Assembly (NCBI RefSeq): GCF_963678635.1
Contig: NC_087070.1
Coordinates: 25,106,007 to 25,170,006, forward strand
Length of the DNA: 64,000 nt
Direction: 5' to 3'
Origin: Symsagittifera roscoffensis
Lineage: Eukaryota; Xenacoelomorpha; Acoela; Convolutidae
A program made the translations under genes and the position numbers. The notes under the pieces are model-generated. The model saw only the letters and a program-made list of their open reading frames with translations, was not told the origin of the DNA and ran no database searches. How positions within the stretch are numbered: position 1 is the first letter of the stretch; the number at the start of each line of letters is the position of its first letter. Below, in pieces: positions 33,547 to 43,219 of this stretch.

Positions 33547-34733
33547 GCCGACAACTTGGATCCCTACACCGCTCAAATTCCCATCCAACCAACCTCAATA
33601 CTCCAATTACAATAATTCCACTTTTTGCTTTCCCGCCACCCGATTTCTTAACCAATAATATAACATCAGGCATGAATTCAGACACTAATTCACATATATC
33701 AGTTTTATACTCCATTTCACAACTCAATAACCCAAATATTGAAACCTCTGATGAATTTGCAGACTCTGAACCATCTCCATCCAATAATTTTCAAACCAAC
33801 TCCTCAGTTTTTTCAAAACCCCCTTTTCAACCAATCCCACCCATTTCTACACCCTTTTATGCTTCACAAGTCACCCCAACCTACTCTTCATTTCATTCAG
33901 ACCGATCGTCCAATTCTCCAGACACTCCCCAAATTTCCCAAGAACTAGATAATTTTATCACCCTACAACAACAACCCTTCCACCTTGACACCCCCACTAT
34001 AAATCAGATTTCATCCACAATATAATCATCAAACCCACCTACCCCTACACCCTCTTCAGCTTATACCGCATCATTAGCACCATCATCCACATCCACCGAA
34101 TCATCAAATAGCACTAATAGAGCTTATCGCACTTTCAAAAGAAAATTCCCAAACTATCCATTTCCAACAAAACCAGGAACAGCCCGTGAACATATTAATC
34201 ATCCAAATCACACTAACACGAAAGACTTTTTAGCAATCACCTTACCTTCATTTCCACAGTATACTTTGAACACCCCTAACGACACTAACGACACGCGTAG
34301 TTTTGTGGATGAACAAGTTTTAATGCCTACACTTCATTGGACATCATATTATCATTTTACTAACCCCCTTTGCCTACCTTTATCTAATACTCACATCGAA
34401 ATAGAAAGAAATCAAAATATGCTATATCGACTCACCACACCACTAACACATAGACAATTTACTTATATAGGATATAAAAAGTCACTAAAAACATACACTG
34501 CACCCCGAGCTAACGAATATACGCTAGAATATTACAATCACAACATCATCCGAGCTAACCAAGACCAATTTTTAGATGATGATCGTTTCGCTAGCCCACA
34601 AATCACAGAAAAATTCTTCATCAAAACACCATATGTATTTACACTCAATATACTTGATCGCAAATTCGACCACGTCATTTCTGAAGCACTAACCGACATG
34701 CAAGCTTACGAAAGTTTTAAAGAAAGATTTTAA
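33543..34733 (+). pseudogene. Accessory gene after env, ATGA overlap (one internal stop)
   Basis: Its ATG (33543) overlaps the envelope stop TGA (33544-33546) as ATGA, a layout used for termination-reinitiation. One frame runs to TAA 34731 with a single internal TAA at 34023-34025. The first 160 codons are Pro/Ser/Thr/Asn-rich and look disordered. After the stop the same frame continues with a basic stretch (YRTFKRKFPNYPFPTKP) and a more globular part with aromatic residues (LMPTLHWTSYYHF, YRLTTPLTHRQFTYIGYKK). I do not recognise it. The conserved frame across the stop suggests a nonsense mutation in a gene of about 396 codons. Confidence 0.5.
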
Positions 34734-35333
34734 TTATTTTCACTAACCTTCAATTTCCTTGCACCACAAGAACGCGATTTGCACTGCTCACACGACATTA
34801 TGTTACGCACTAAACAAACCCACACATATACATATTATCGCTTCATACAAAATCATTTTGATCTACACACTCCATCAAGACAACCACACCACCGTTTTCA
34901 ATTTATTAACTCTAAATACACTTCACCATTTTTTCTTAACTTCACATATTGCATCAAAGATACTAACCTTCACGGTATTCTTCGCAATTATGATCCCATA
35001 ACCCAAATGTATATTTTTTGTCCCATGACGAAGACCTTCAACGCAGAAGAATCCAGACCCTTCCTTATCCCACATGAATTTATTCAACCTATAGAAATCC
35101 CGATATTAGAATTCATCCACAACACTAAATACAATCACAAATTATATAATCTCATCCAAAACACACCTTATGAGTTTGCAGTTGGCACTGAAGAACTAAA
35201 AACTATTAAAGCACTTCAATTGCTTTGGCCACTGCTTCAAACTAAAAACATCATTCGCATACTAGCAAAATTACTAACAAATTCCGACATAATACTTGAC
35301 ATCTTCCCCCACGGTTTTTTCCCCGATGACTAA
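34734..35333 (+). CDS. Second accessory frame, same phase as the preceding gene
   Basis: After TAA at 34731-34733 the same reading phase stays open to TAA 35331-35333. The part with a start codon near 34779 gives about 184 residues. It contains HTYTYYRFIQNHFDLH, MYIFCPMTKTFNAEESRPFL and a helical end (IKALQLLWPLLQ, IIRILAKLLTNSDIIL). It may be a separate gene or the C-terminal third of the preceding one interrupted by a second stop. An alternative frame at 34759-35001 overlaps and looks hydrophobic by chance. Confidence 0.45.
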   Translation, partial: LFSLTFNFLAPQERDLHCSHDIMLRTKQTHTYTYYRFIQNHFDLHTPSRQPHHRFQFINSKYTSPFFLNFTYCIKDTNLHGILRNYDPITQMYIFCPMTKTFNAEESRPFLIPHEFIQPIEIPILEFIHNTKYNHKLYNLIQNTPYEFAVGTEELKTIKALQLLWPLLQTKNIIRILAKLLTNSDIILDIFPHGFFPDD

Positions 35334-35342
35334 CAGGTAAGT
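35334..35342 (+). promoter_or_regulatory. Perfect 5' splice-site consensus after a stop codon
   Basis: CAGGTAAGT starts immediately after the TAA of the last plus-strand gene. It matches the metazoan donor consensus exactly. If used, an intron would lie in the 3' untranslated region; TTTTTAG at about 35420 is one possible acceptor. Confidence 0.4.
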
Positions 35343-36164
35343 GTAATTTATACATATTCTTCACTAATAAATTTGAAATAAATACTAACCATTCTTTATC
35401 CCTGTCTTATTTAGATTTTTAGTCTTCATCCCACGATCATCTGCAAATTACACAAAAGAAAAATAAAAAATAGAAAATTTCTTCAAATTCTTCAAAACTC
35501 TATTAATATTTTGCACTAGATAAATTCAATAAAAATCATACCAATGTAGTAAATTAATTTATAATTTATTTCCCTAAAAGCAGTAATTCTAATAATGATG
35601 AAAATTTCTAACTTAATTTTTCCCCAAAAAACTAGCAGTAAAATTGAAATTCTATGTAGTAAATTGATAAAACGAAAATGCAGTACTAACCTTTTGATAT
35701 TTCCATTCACTCGCACAAAAATTCTATCCAAACTCGCACAGCTCGCCCACGAAGAATTGTTTAAATAATGAATTTCAGTTTCAAGCTTTCACACTCAACA
35801 ACTCTAACACACGATAACACGTTTCAAACTTTCCTTTAACCCGGTTGGAAAGGAATTATATACTAAACAAAACTAACCAATGCAGCTTACTAAACACCAC
35901 AAATCATAGAATAACAGCATGACTAAAGAAAGGAAACCAACGGTACCCAAACCGGATTAACTCAGTTTAAAACTGGATAATTTATTCTTTTGAAGACTAT
36001 TATAAAGTCTAAGAAAGAAATAATAAAACACAAAAAAGTCGAAAGACAAACCCATACCAAAAACAATTTGATTTTTGAAAAAGGACACAACCAACGAAAC
36101 ATAAGAAAAACCACAATAAACCCAACATAAAACGTTATCACATAACAGGACCTCTCACAGAAAC
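35343..36164 (+). other. 3' non-coding region of the element, first part
   Basis: No plus-strand frame of note. Minus frames at 35516-35731 and 35962-36177 are short, hydrophobic and AT-driven; I treat them as chance. The region contains two AACCCGGTT/AACCGGATTAA-like blocks near 35840 and 35950. Confidence 0.5.
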
Positions 36165-36262
36165 CGCACGAAATCATACTCCCACTCCTGGCCTAACCCA
36201 CCAGAGAGGACGTCCTGAGCATGCTCTATAGCCGGCCTAACCCACCGCGCTACATCCAGGCT
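36165..36262 (-). repeat. Possible tRNA-derived SINE
   Basis: Read on the minus strand: TGTAGCGCGGTGGGTTAGG resembles a pol III A box, and GAGTATGATTTCGTGCGG about 70 bases further on resembles a degraded B box. GGTGGGTTAGGCC occurs twice. GC content is higher than in surroundings, as expected for an insertion. No tail or target duplication was identified. Confidence 0.35.
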
Positions 36263-36356
36263 TTGTGACCACACTTCTATTTTTAATAAGAGGTACTCAA
36301 GGGTGAGTAACTCTTCAAAATAATCGAACTAAAACAAAAAGTTTTTGTGAAAACAA

Positions 36357-36875
36357 CTAACCAAAATCATAATTAAAACACCGAACTAATAAAAATTTTA
36401 TAAAATTAAAATTATACCTTGCAGTATATAGATCAGCATACAACACCAAAGACGAACATCCAAAGACAAAAATGACCCCACTACACTCGAAAAAGAATGG
36501 CCAACCACAACCGATATGCCGTCCACAATCACAACTCAAAGGATTTAGAGTACGACTTGACTTCGCAGAAAAGGACTTCATTGAACTAGACCAATGACCA
36601 CCTCGATGTTCAAGTATACGTACAGATCCGAGTAACCAGGCATCCCCTCCACGCACAATCTCCACGCCATTCCCAGACGAGGTTAAACACAAAAGAAGTT
36701 CTCTACATGAAACAGAAAAACCTGTCATAGCAAACCATTCTGAAATCAGATTTGAGTTTGTTGAGAAAACCCAGTCGTTGTCATAAGAAGACACAACGAT
36801 TGATCCTGGAACTTCTCTAACAGGAGAACCCAGAAGAAATATGATGTTCGCCAAATACCAACGTCCATCATCCAT
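36357..36875 (-). CDS. Antisense 172-aa ORF near the 3' LTR
   Basis: Runs from ATG at 36873-36875 to a stop at 36357 on the minus strand, opposite all other genes of the element. Base composition differs from the element's coding regions, with balanced codons and many Gly/Ser/Trp/Cys. Text includes DDGRWYLANIIFLLGSPV, NDWVFSTNSNLISEWF, RGGDAWLLGSVRILEHRGG and a Cys pair CDCGRHIGCGW. GCAAG|GTATAA near 36418 could be a splice donor, and TTTTTCTGCAATTCAAAG before the ATG could be an acceptor, so it could be a captured host exon. Function unrecognised; chance cannot be excluded. Confidence 0.45.
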   Translation of the reverse strand: MDDGRWYLANIIFLLGSPVREVPGSIVVSSYDNDWVFSTNSNLISEWFAMTGFSVSCRELLLCLTSSGNGVEIVRGGDAWLLGSVRILEHRGGHWSSSMKSFSAKSSRTLNPLSCDCGRHIGCGWPFFFECSGVIFVFGCSSLVLYADLYTARYNFNFIKFLLVRCFNYDFG

Positions 36876-36913
36876 CCTTTGAATTGCAGAAAAACTATTC
36901 TAAAAAATTCTGT

Positions 36914-36927
36914 AAAACTCGGATGGG
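36914..36927 (+). promoter_or_regulatory. Candidate polypurine tract
   Basis: AAAACTCGGATGGG lies directly against the 3' LTR. It is only partly purine (interrupted by CTC and T), weaker than usual, but the position is right for plus-strand priming. Confidence 0.35.
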
Positions 36928-37337
36928 TGGAACCTGATCTAAACTACATTTTATGATTGGATAAATTAGATATTTTACCACTGTAAAGTATTTAATATTA
37001 ACCAATCATGATCCATCTAACTAACAACCCACTTATTTGTAAGTGCTGAGATTACTTGTAATTTCAGCACCAGAGAGATTTGAATTTAACTTAGAAATTA
37101 GTTGCCTCTCCAAGAGAACTTCAGCAGCCGCAATAAACCAGTATACCCTAGATCTATTGAGCCTAGCAGAGACTAGTTAAACAACCTGAGACTAGATAGT
37201 ATAAGAGTAAGATTAGGATCGGTATTAGACTAAGAAGTTGCACGAATCTATCCGGCCGAAAATAAGATAGCGTGACGAGCAGACGGTGTACCCCATCCGA
37301 AATTACTCTATGAGTTAACCACATCGGTCCTAACTCA
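36928..37337 (+). repeat. 3' LTR (410 bp)
   Basis: Same length and ends as the 5' LTR, with four substitutions and no gaps. About 1% divergence implies a young insertion. Confidence 0.95.
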
Positions 37338-37341
37338 CAAT
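37338..37341. repeat. Target-site duplication CAAT, right
   Basis: Matches 19279-19282 exactly and sits directly after the 3' LTR. Confidence 0.85.
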
Positions 37342-38439
37342 TGCTGCTCAAACAGGGGCGCTTGTCGCAATCTTTTCTTTCGATCGAACACTTATTTTCA
37401 CCATTTTTTAAAAACAATCAAAAGTGAAAAAATTTACTTCTGTAATAACCGTAAATTTTGGTGTAAAAAAACGGGGCGCAGCCATTTTTACAGGGGAGCT
37501 TAAGACCAACCATTATTTTGAAGCTAAAGCTTAGATTCAGGAGGGTAGTTTTCAAGGAAAGTCGAAAACTTTCAAGAATTCTCTAGAAAGAGACTTTTTC
37601 GAGGGTTATAACTTTTCGGGTTCACTAATTTGGGTATAGCTGATTGTGCACAGTAGCGTCTCACAACCCGCTTTCCGATTGAAATGAAAATCTCAGATTC
37701 GGAAGGTTAGTTTTTGAGAAATTGTAAAAAAAAAATCAAAAAATGGGTCAAAAAAATTCCGCTCCCACAATTTTTCGAAGGCTGTAGAAAATTGGGAGAG
37801 GTAGAAAAAGACTAGGGGATTATGCAGGCACACATGCAAGTGGACGGTCTTTCTTTTGGTAGCACTTTTTTTGAAAATCAGATTTTTGAGAAATACTAAA
37901 AGAAAAGCGAAAAATTTTGCCTAGCGTCTCAAAAAATTAAATAAAAAACCCGATCCCAATCATTTTCATAATATCTGTTTTTATCAAACAGGATGTTCTA
38001 GTCAAATTGTCCAAGTTTTGTAAAGTTTGTCATGTGAGTTTCTTACAGAGTTGCCAAGTGATTTAATTGATCTACGAGGTGCTAATGCAGGTGACGCATT
38101 TGAACAAAATTTAAATGAAATATATACATACACAAACTGCGGAATTGCAGAAAAAAACTGTAAAGAGTGCCAGAGCTGAGAAAATATGAATGACCACAAT
38201 GAACACAAGGAACGTGAAAAAAAAATATGATCCCTTTGTTTTTTCAACTAAATTTCAGTTTTCGCCTCAAAGCTTCCTGCGTTTCATATACAGTTTATCT
38301 GATTTTAACTTATTACCCTCATTTTTTAAAACATTTAAAAAGTGAGAGTAAAAGTGAAAGTACTCGAAAAACGAAGTATTTCACATATATTGAAAATTAA
38401 AAGTACTCGAAAAATGAAAAACAGCCATTCAATATAGAT
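37342..38439. other. No gene seen
   Basis: AT-rich sequence with recurring short words (TTTTTGAGAAAT, AAAGTACTCGAAAAA) but no recognisable coding or structural element. The short minus frame at 38002-38247 resembles nothing. Confidence 0.5.
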
Positions 38440-38460
38440 GTACTTTTTGCTAATTTCTAT

Positions 38461-38658
38461 TTGATAGTCATGATCCAACACAACTTATTATCGGATCACG
38501 AGGCGGTAGAAAATGAAGCACCATTTCTAACGGAACACAAAGTTTTGCTTATAACACAAAATCTTGAATTGCTGGATTACTGGAACGCTTTGAAGAACCA
38601 TGAGATTCTGCTGAAATTCAATTTTGCGCAGTGGCAGACCACTAAAAAATTGATTTGA
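38461..38658 (+). pseudogene. LINE endonuclease C-terminal piece
   Basis: The frame contains IQHNLLSDHEAVE, where SDH matches the conserved last motif of apurinic-type LINE endonucleases, followed by polar sequence (YWNALKNHEILLKFNFAQW) typical of the segment leading to the RT. The motif and the position relative to RT make this likely, though it is short. Confidence 0.65.
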
Positions 38659-38984
38659 AAAAGAAAACTGAAGGATGGAATGATTGCTTTTCACAGCTCC
38701 TAATAGCTGTCTAATCTATTCATTAAAATTTCTTTCCTAAGCTCCCAAAAAAAACCATAGGAAAAATTTGATCTCAGCTAAAATAAGAATGAAGAGTAAA
38801 AAAATATAAATCGTACAAAAAATATTTGAACAATGAAAGTGATTGTAATGTTGATTAGTTCCAGGAACAATGAAAAAATGAAAAGCTTGTGCCAAAAATC
38901 AAAAATTTGTTTTTTTTTTGGGAAAAAACTACAAAGTCATAAGAGTTTGAAAAATGTTTGTGAAGTCAGAGATGAGAATAGAAA

Positions 38985-39770
38985 AAAGGAAGAACAAGTG
39001 AGTTCAAAACACAGCATTCCGAGTGCAGAAGAGTTTGACTTTTTTTATTGAACTGGGTCAGAAGCTAATCGAAAGTCTTAAAACATCACAAAAATTTAAA
39101 AATGTTGTACAGAAAAAAATACAAGGTTTTAGAAACCAATTTACCCCAAAAAGTTTAAGAAGTAAATAAAAGCCTGAAGAAATCTGAGCTAATGAGTTGC
39201 CTCATTAATCAATATGTAGAGTTGTCATATCATCCTTTAATTCTTAAGATTGCAAAAGTTAAGCCTATTGATAAAAATGGCACATGGTCAGCTTGTGGTA
39301 ACTACAGACCTATATCTTTTCTTACAATTATTGTGAAAATTTTCGAAAAATTGATTAATAATAGCTTGAGAAGTTTTCTGAATAAATATGATGTATTAAT
39401 AACATGTCAGTACGGACTCTGAAATTAAAAAAGCACAGTTGGTGCTATCTTAGAACTTCGTAAAGAAATAGTGGAGAAAATTGTAGATAATATTGACTCT
39501 GCGTGTACGTTGATAGATCTTACAAAAGCGTACGACACCATTGATTACAAAATGTTACTGGAAAAAGGCAAATTTTATGGTTTACGAGGTAAACTGGTTA
39601 TTCTTTTAAGGTCTTGCCTTGAAAATTGTTAGCAGTACGTAAATTATAACAGTTCATTTCCAGACACTAAAACGATCTACTAAGGTGTACAAGATTCAGT
39701 CCTGGGTCCTTTGTTGTTGTTGCTGTATATGAAACATTAAAAAAGTGGCAGCCAAATTTAGCTCGATGAT
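38985..39770 (+). pseudogene. LINE reverse transcriptase remnant
   Basis: Upstream linker: SAEEFD, then across a frameshift FFIELGQKLIESLK, matching the FN.FF...G..L block that precedes LINE RTs. RT blocks: NYRPISFLTIIVKIFEKLI (39299 on), QYG at about 39412, LIDLTKAYDTIDYKML (39508-39555; A-motif Asp) and GVQDSVLGPLLLLLYM (39683-39735, from PQGSVLGPLLF). A possible relic of the (F/Y)ADD active site follows near 39765. Stops at 39420, 39630 and 39680 make it inactive. Confidence 0.9.
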
Positions 39771-39959
39771 CTATCAACTCAGATAGTATCTTAACACATC
39801 TACACTGCTCAAGGTATACAAAACGTATATTCAATCAATATGTCAATTTTTGGTACTGATCTATAACACAGCCAATAAGACAGATCACAAAAATTAGAAA
39901 GCCAACAAATACTCAAGTGGAGGACCGATTTTAGAATTAAAAAGAGGGAAAGTCTGAAA

Positions 39960-40283
39960 CATAAACGGGACAAACATAAACTCTGTTTGATTCAAGAGTT
40001 ACATACATATGAGCTTTTATAATATGATCTTGTGGAAATAAAAAAAATTCATGAATACATAAGTGAACAGGATATAAAAGATAATATCAAAACAGGCAAC
40101 ACAAGAAAAAAACAGGCAACAAAAGAAAAAAAACGCAGCCGAAATAAGCTTACTACTAGAGCAGTTAAGAAAATCGAAAATAGGATTCGTATTTTGTATA
40201 ATAAGATCTTACAGTTGGGTAAAGATTTTCCGGTTGGAGTTTCAACACCTACCAATGAATTTTTGGACTCGTTTTTTCATTAA
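39960..40283 (+). pseudogene. LINE C-terminal region
   Basis: LCLIQELHTYELL leads into the 40032-40283 frame, which ends IENRIRILYNKILQLGKDFP...FLDSFF. The pattern of a helical region, a basic stretch and LYN.I....P.......F is common at the C-terminus of jockey/CR1-type ORF2. It follows the RT in the same orientation, which supports the assignment. Confidence 0.6.
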
Positions 40284-40860
40284 AAAAAGAGACACATATT
40301 TGTGTATGTTATGGTAAATGTTATAGCTTTTTTAAGCATGTTATGGTAAATTCGATCCCTTTGTTATAGTAATTTTTGCTCAATTTATTTTGATTGTTAG
40401 ACAACACCAAAACAAAGACTTTTTTGTCTCATAGTTTTTTTTTGATATTTGAAGAAATTTTGCGGTCCTTTCGTTTTTATGATCTGAGTTTAAAAAAGTA
40501 GACGAATAGAAATTTTCTCTTAGAGATGCTACCCGACAGGCTGATGCGTTTTTTAGTATTCCCCAAGCCGAACTTTTTTGTAAACGTACATTTTGATAAA
40601 ATGTAAGGTTATAAGTTTTGGCTTGATAATAAATTATTATGATTATTATCCACAGTGAAATTTTTCAGACTTTTCCTAAAAAGAGCAAACACAAAACTTG
40701 ATATAAAAATGATATACACAATTTGACCTCACATACAACCTCTTAAAATTGCAACTGTTGCATTTAATCTCTGGTGAAATACAGTTGGACAGCCCAGTTA
40801 GTTAACAACTGGGCGATTAAAAATTATCAAGGTCCTTTGTATTTTCCAACTAAACAAAGA
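40284..40860. other. No gene seen
   Basis: AT-rich sequence with GTTATGGTAAAT repeated near 40308 and 40338. Otherwise nothing recognised. Confidence 0.5.
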
Positions 40861-41078
40861 GGCTCTTTTCCAGTTTCCCCCCTTTCAAAATACCGAGTTT
40901 TACGTTTGTTTTACGTGTTATTACGGCTAAATGTGTGATGTTACGCTGTAAAGTATGAAGAATAAATCTGTTCAGAATTGTCGATTTGTTCACCACGCCA
41001 AATTTGATTGCATTATGGCAACGTTAAATAGACTTTTCAAAATTGAATTTCAAAGGAGGGGGAAACTGGAAAAGAGCC
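40861..41078. mobile_element. Small MITE-like inverted-repeat element
   Basis: GGCTCTTTTCCAGTTTCCCC at 40861 is inverted at 41049-41078 (GGGGGAAACTGGAAAAGAGCC), giving terminal inverted repeats of about 30 bp around about 160 bp with no ORF. AACAAAG occurs next to both ends (40853-40859 and 41079-41085), a possible 7-base target duplication with one base of slack on the left. A third end-like sequence, GGCTCTTTTTCCACACCCC, follows at 41104. Confidence 0.6.
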
Positions 41079-41704
41079 AACAAAGCCAACAGGCAGTTAG
41101 ATAGGCTCTTTTTCCACACCCCTTCAAATCAACAATAAAATTTGACAATAATTTAAGACAATAAAGAACTAGAAAAGAATGAACTCTTCAAGACTGACAT
41201 TTTTAATCGAAAGTTCTGAGCAAAATTTCAGTGTTCAATTTGCTGGCGATATTTGTAAAAATCAAAAACTATTGGTTCTTATTGTCAGGTTTTTCTGCAA
41301 TCACCAATCATCAAAATTTAGCTGTAGAGCCAATTTCTTACTGTCAGACAGGTTTTGTTCTTTTCTCGGGCAGTTAGGTACGTAAAAAAATCTGTTGGGT
41401 AGGTTTTATTCAATCAATAGTCATTGAACATAAATTCTGTATATGTAACGTAACAACAAACTTGTAAATTCGAAACTATTTTGGCAAATTTAGTGGCCGA
41501 TTTTAAGATAATATTAAATTCAAACTTAATTCAAGGTTTTCTTTTGTTTTCTGCGACAAAAAACTCCACTAAAATAAAACGGTAAGATATTTACTATGTT
41601 TTAAGTAAAATGACACTAATTAATTAGTTGAAACTAATTAATTAGTAAAGTTAATTAAATATAATTCCAATAAGGTCTCCAATCAATTGGTATTCAATCA
41701 GGGG
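41079..41704. other. No gene; 3' flank of the minus-strand host gene
   Basis: AT-rich. On the minus strand an AATAAA (plus TTTATT, 41405-41410) lies about 295 bp beyond the stop of the host gene and might serve as its poly-A signal. AATTAATTAG repeats occur near 41620-41645. Confidence 0.4.
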
Positions 41705-41927
41705 TTAAATCAGTTCAATTACAATTTTCATGGACCCTATTATGGTGCCGATGAAAAGGACGAGATCCACTGAAACTCTGCCAGTCGAGTCTTTGCCTGC
41801 CGCTCCTTTTCTGTAGGGGTCTTGGGTGGGTCCTGGAGCACCAAAGTTGTAGTCTTGACTGAAGCCGTCGTCCAAATCATCGTCTTCTAGTTCCGACTTC
41901 TTGTAGGCACACTCAATGGCTTTCACC
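41705..41927 (-). CDS. Host gene, last exon (partial, runs into gap)
   Basis: Coding on the minus strand from the gap edge to TAA at 41705-41707. It gives about 73 residues: an acidic segment (KKSELEDDDLDDGFSQDYNF), a Pro/Gly stretch, then a C-terminal hydrophobic segment LVLFIGTIIGSMKIVIELI reaching the stop. That end could be a tail anchor or a GPI-type signal. Its codon texture is far less AT-rich than surroundings, like the exon at 43220. The 5' border is hidden by the gap. Protein family not recognised. Confidence 0.65.
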
Positions 41928-42127
41928 NNNNNNNNNNNNNNNNNNNNNNNNNNNNNNNNNNNNNNNNNNNNNNNNNNNNNNNNNNNNNNNNNNNNNNNNN
42001 NNNNNNNNNNNNNNNNNNNNNNNNNNNNNNNNNNNNNNNNNNNNNNNNNNNNNNNNNNNNNNNNNNNNNNNNNNNNNNNNNNNNNNNNNNNNNNNNNNNN
42101 NNNNNNNNNNNNNNNNNNNNNNNNNNN
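41928..42127. other. Assembly gap (200 N)
   Basis: Exactly 200 N, a conventional scaffold placeholder, so the true distance is unknown. It probably hides the acceptor of the last exon and perhaps another exon of the minus-strand gene. Confidence 0.98.
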
Positions 42128-43219
42128 CTTTTTTTGTGTGGTGTGATAAAAGATCTGAACGAAAGAGTAGATATGTAACAAATTTTTTCTATTTGCTTGC
42201 AGAATTTTTGGTAAATTCAGATTCTCAAAATGACCATTAAAACCCCAAAATCTGAATTTTTTTGAGTAAAACCAAGTTTTCGTGGCTTAAATTAAGCTTA
42301 ATTAAGCTGTTGTAAGCCTACACGCTTACCTTATTAGTTAGAAATTAGGCCAAAAACCAAAAATTTATATTGTTTTTTCTCGACACGGAGAAAAAAATTT
42401 TCGACACGGTAAAATGAGTCACTTTTTGATTCACGACTGATAATATGATATATAACTTGACCCATTCTGATGATTATTTATAGTACCTGGTATTTCGTGG
42501 AAAACAGAAAAAGAAAAAATCTAAAACACATCCAAATACAAAATTACTCTGCATTTTTCAAATGATTGTAACAACAAGTGTCAATAAAATCAAGGAGACT
42601 GAAAAATTAATCGAAAGAAAAGGAAAAAAATGTTTCTTTTTTGAGCCATGTCTACTAATGTTACTGCAGTACGTTATTTGCCTTCCTTTCAGCAAATGAG
42701 TTCAATTGAGCAAACTGAACATAAAAAGGGCTGTCCAAGTATTCTATGCTCATTCATAAGTGCCCTAATAAATATGAATGCACTTCTGTTTTTATGAGAG
42801 AGTTATTCTACTTTTTCCTGAAAAAAAAAGAATACGTATTAAGTAGTTTAACTGCGTTCAGATATAGTGAAAAACAGGAGGATCTTAACTTATCTAATAA
42901 AATTATACAAAGCCACGGTCCGCAACTTCCAAAAATGTTTGAGACTTCGCCGTTTTGTTACAATTTTTTGCTTCTAGACTGTGATAAAATATAATGGAAA
43001 AGATCCCTAATTCCAAAACTCGATATGCACTTCCTTTTCTTGTTAAAATGTGAAAAATGTACAGGCGTTATTAGAAATTCGATGTTTTTGGTCTTTGTAG
43101 TCAAAAACTATATTTAGCTTTAGCAATAGCAAAATTATTGTTTTTAGGCTCTGTATTATAAAATATATTACGTAGATTTTCGCAAGAAAGAAATCAGAAA
43201 ACTGTGAAACTTGAACTAC
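42128..43219 (-). other. Presumed intron of the host gene
   Basis: AT-rich sequence between the two coding segments; the minus-strand GTGAGTAG at its start (43212-43219) is a good splice donor. The plus frame at 42746-42994 is short and unrecognised. A TTTGCCTTCCTTTCAGCAAA word near 42679 recalls the dispersed repeat family seen further right. Confidence 0.5.

Larger units (their letters stand above)
19283..37337 (+). mobile_element. 18-kb LTR retroelement, Ty3/gypsy-type with env-like and accessory genes
   Basis: Bounded by two 410-bp LTRs and a 4-bp CAAT duplication. Order on the plus strand: leader, basic pre-gag gene, 426-aa ORF, gag, protease, (RT core deleted), RNase H, integrase with GPY/F, TM/Pro-rich gene, envelope-like glycoprotein, accessory gene(s), long 3' region with an antisense ORF. 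GPY/F and integrase-last order place pol in Ty3/gypsy. At 18,055 bp it is far longer than a usual gypsy element (roughly 5-8 kb). Coding parts are strikingly rich in A and C and poor in G on the plus strand, unlike the flanks. Multiple nonsense and frameshift lesions make this copy defective. Confidence 0.95.
38440..40283 (+). mobile_element. Decayed non-LTR retrotransposon (jockey/CR1-like LINE)
   Basis: Collinear remnant of a LINE ORF2: the end of an endonuclease, the linker before RT, RT motifs and a C-terminal region. Several stops and frameshifts; no poly-A tail or target duplication identified. The order and motifs fit the jockey/CR1/L2 group; a finer placement is not possible by eye. 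Confidence 0.85.

Noticed and set aside
41705-42181. 158-codon minus ORF running through the N gap
   Set aside because: The run through 200 N is meaningless; only the part to 41927 is real sequence.
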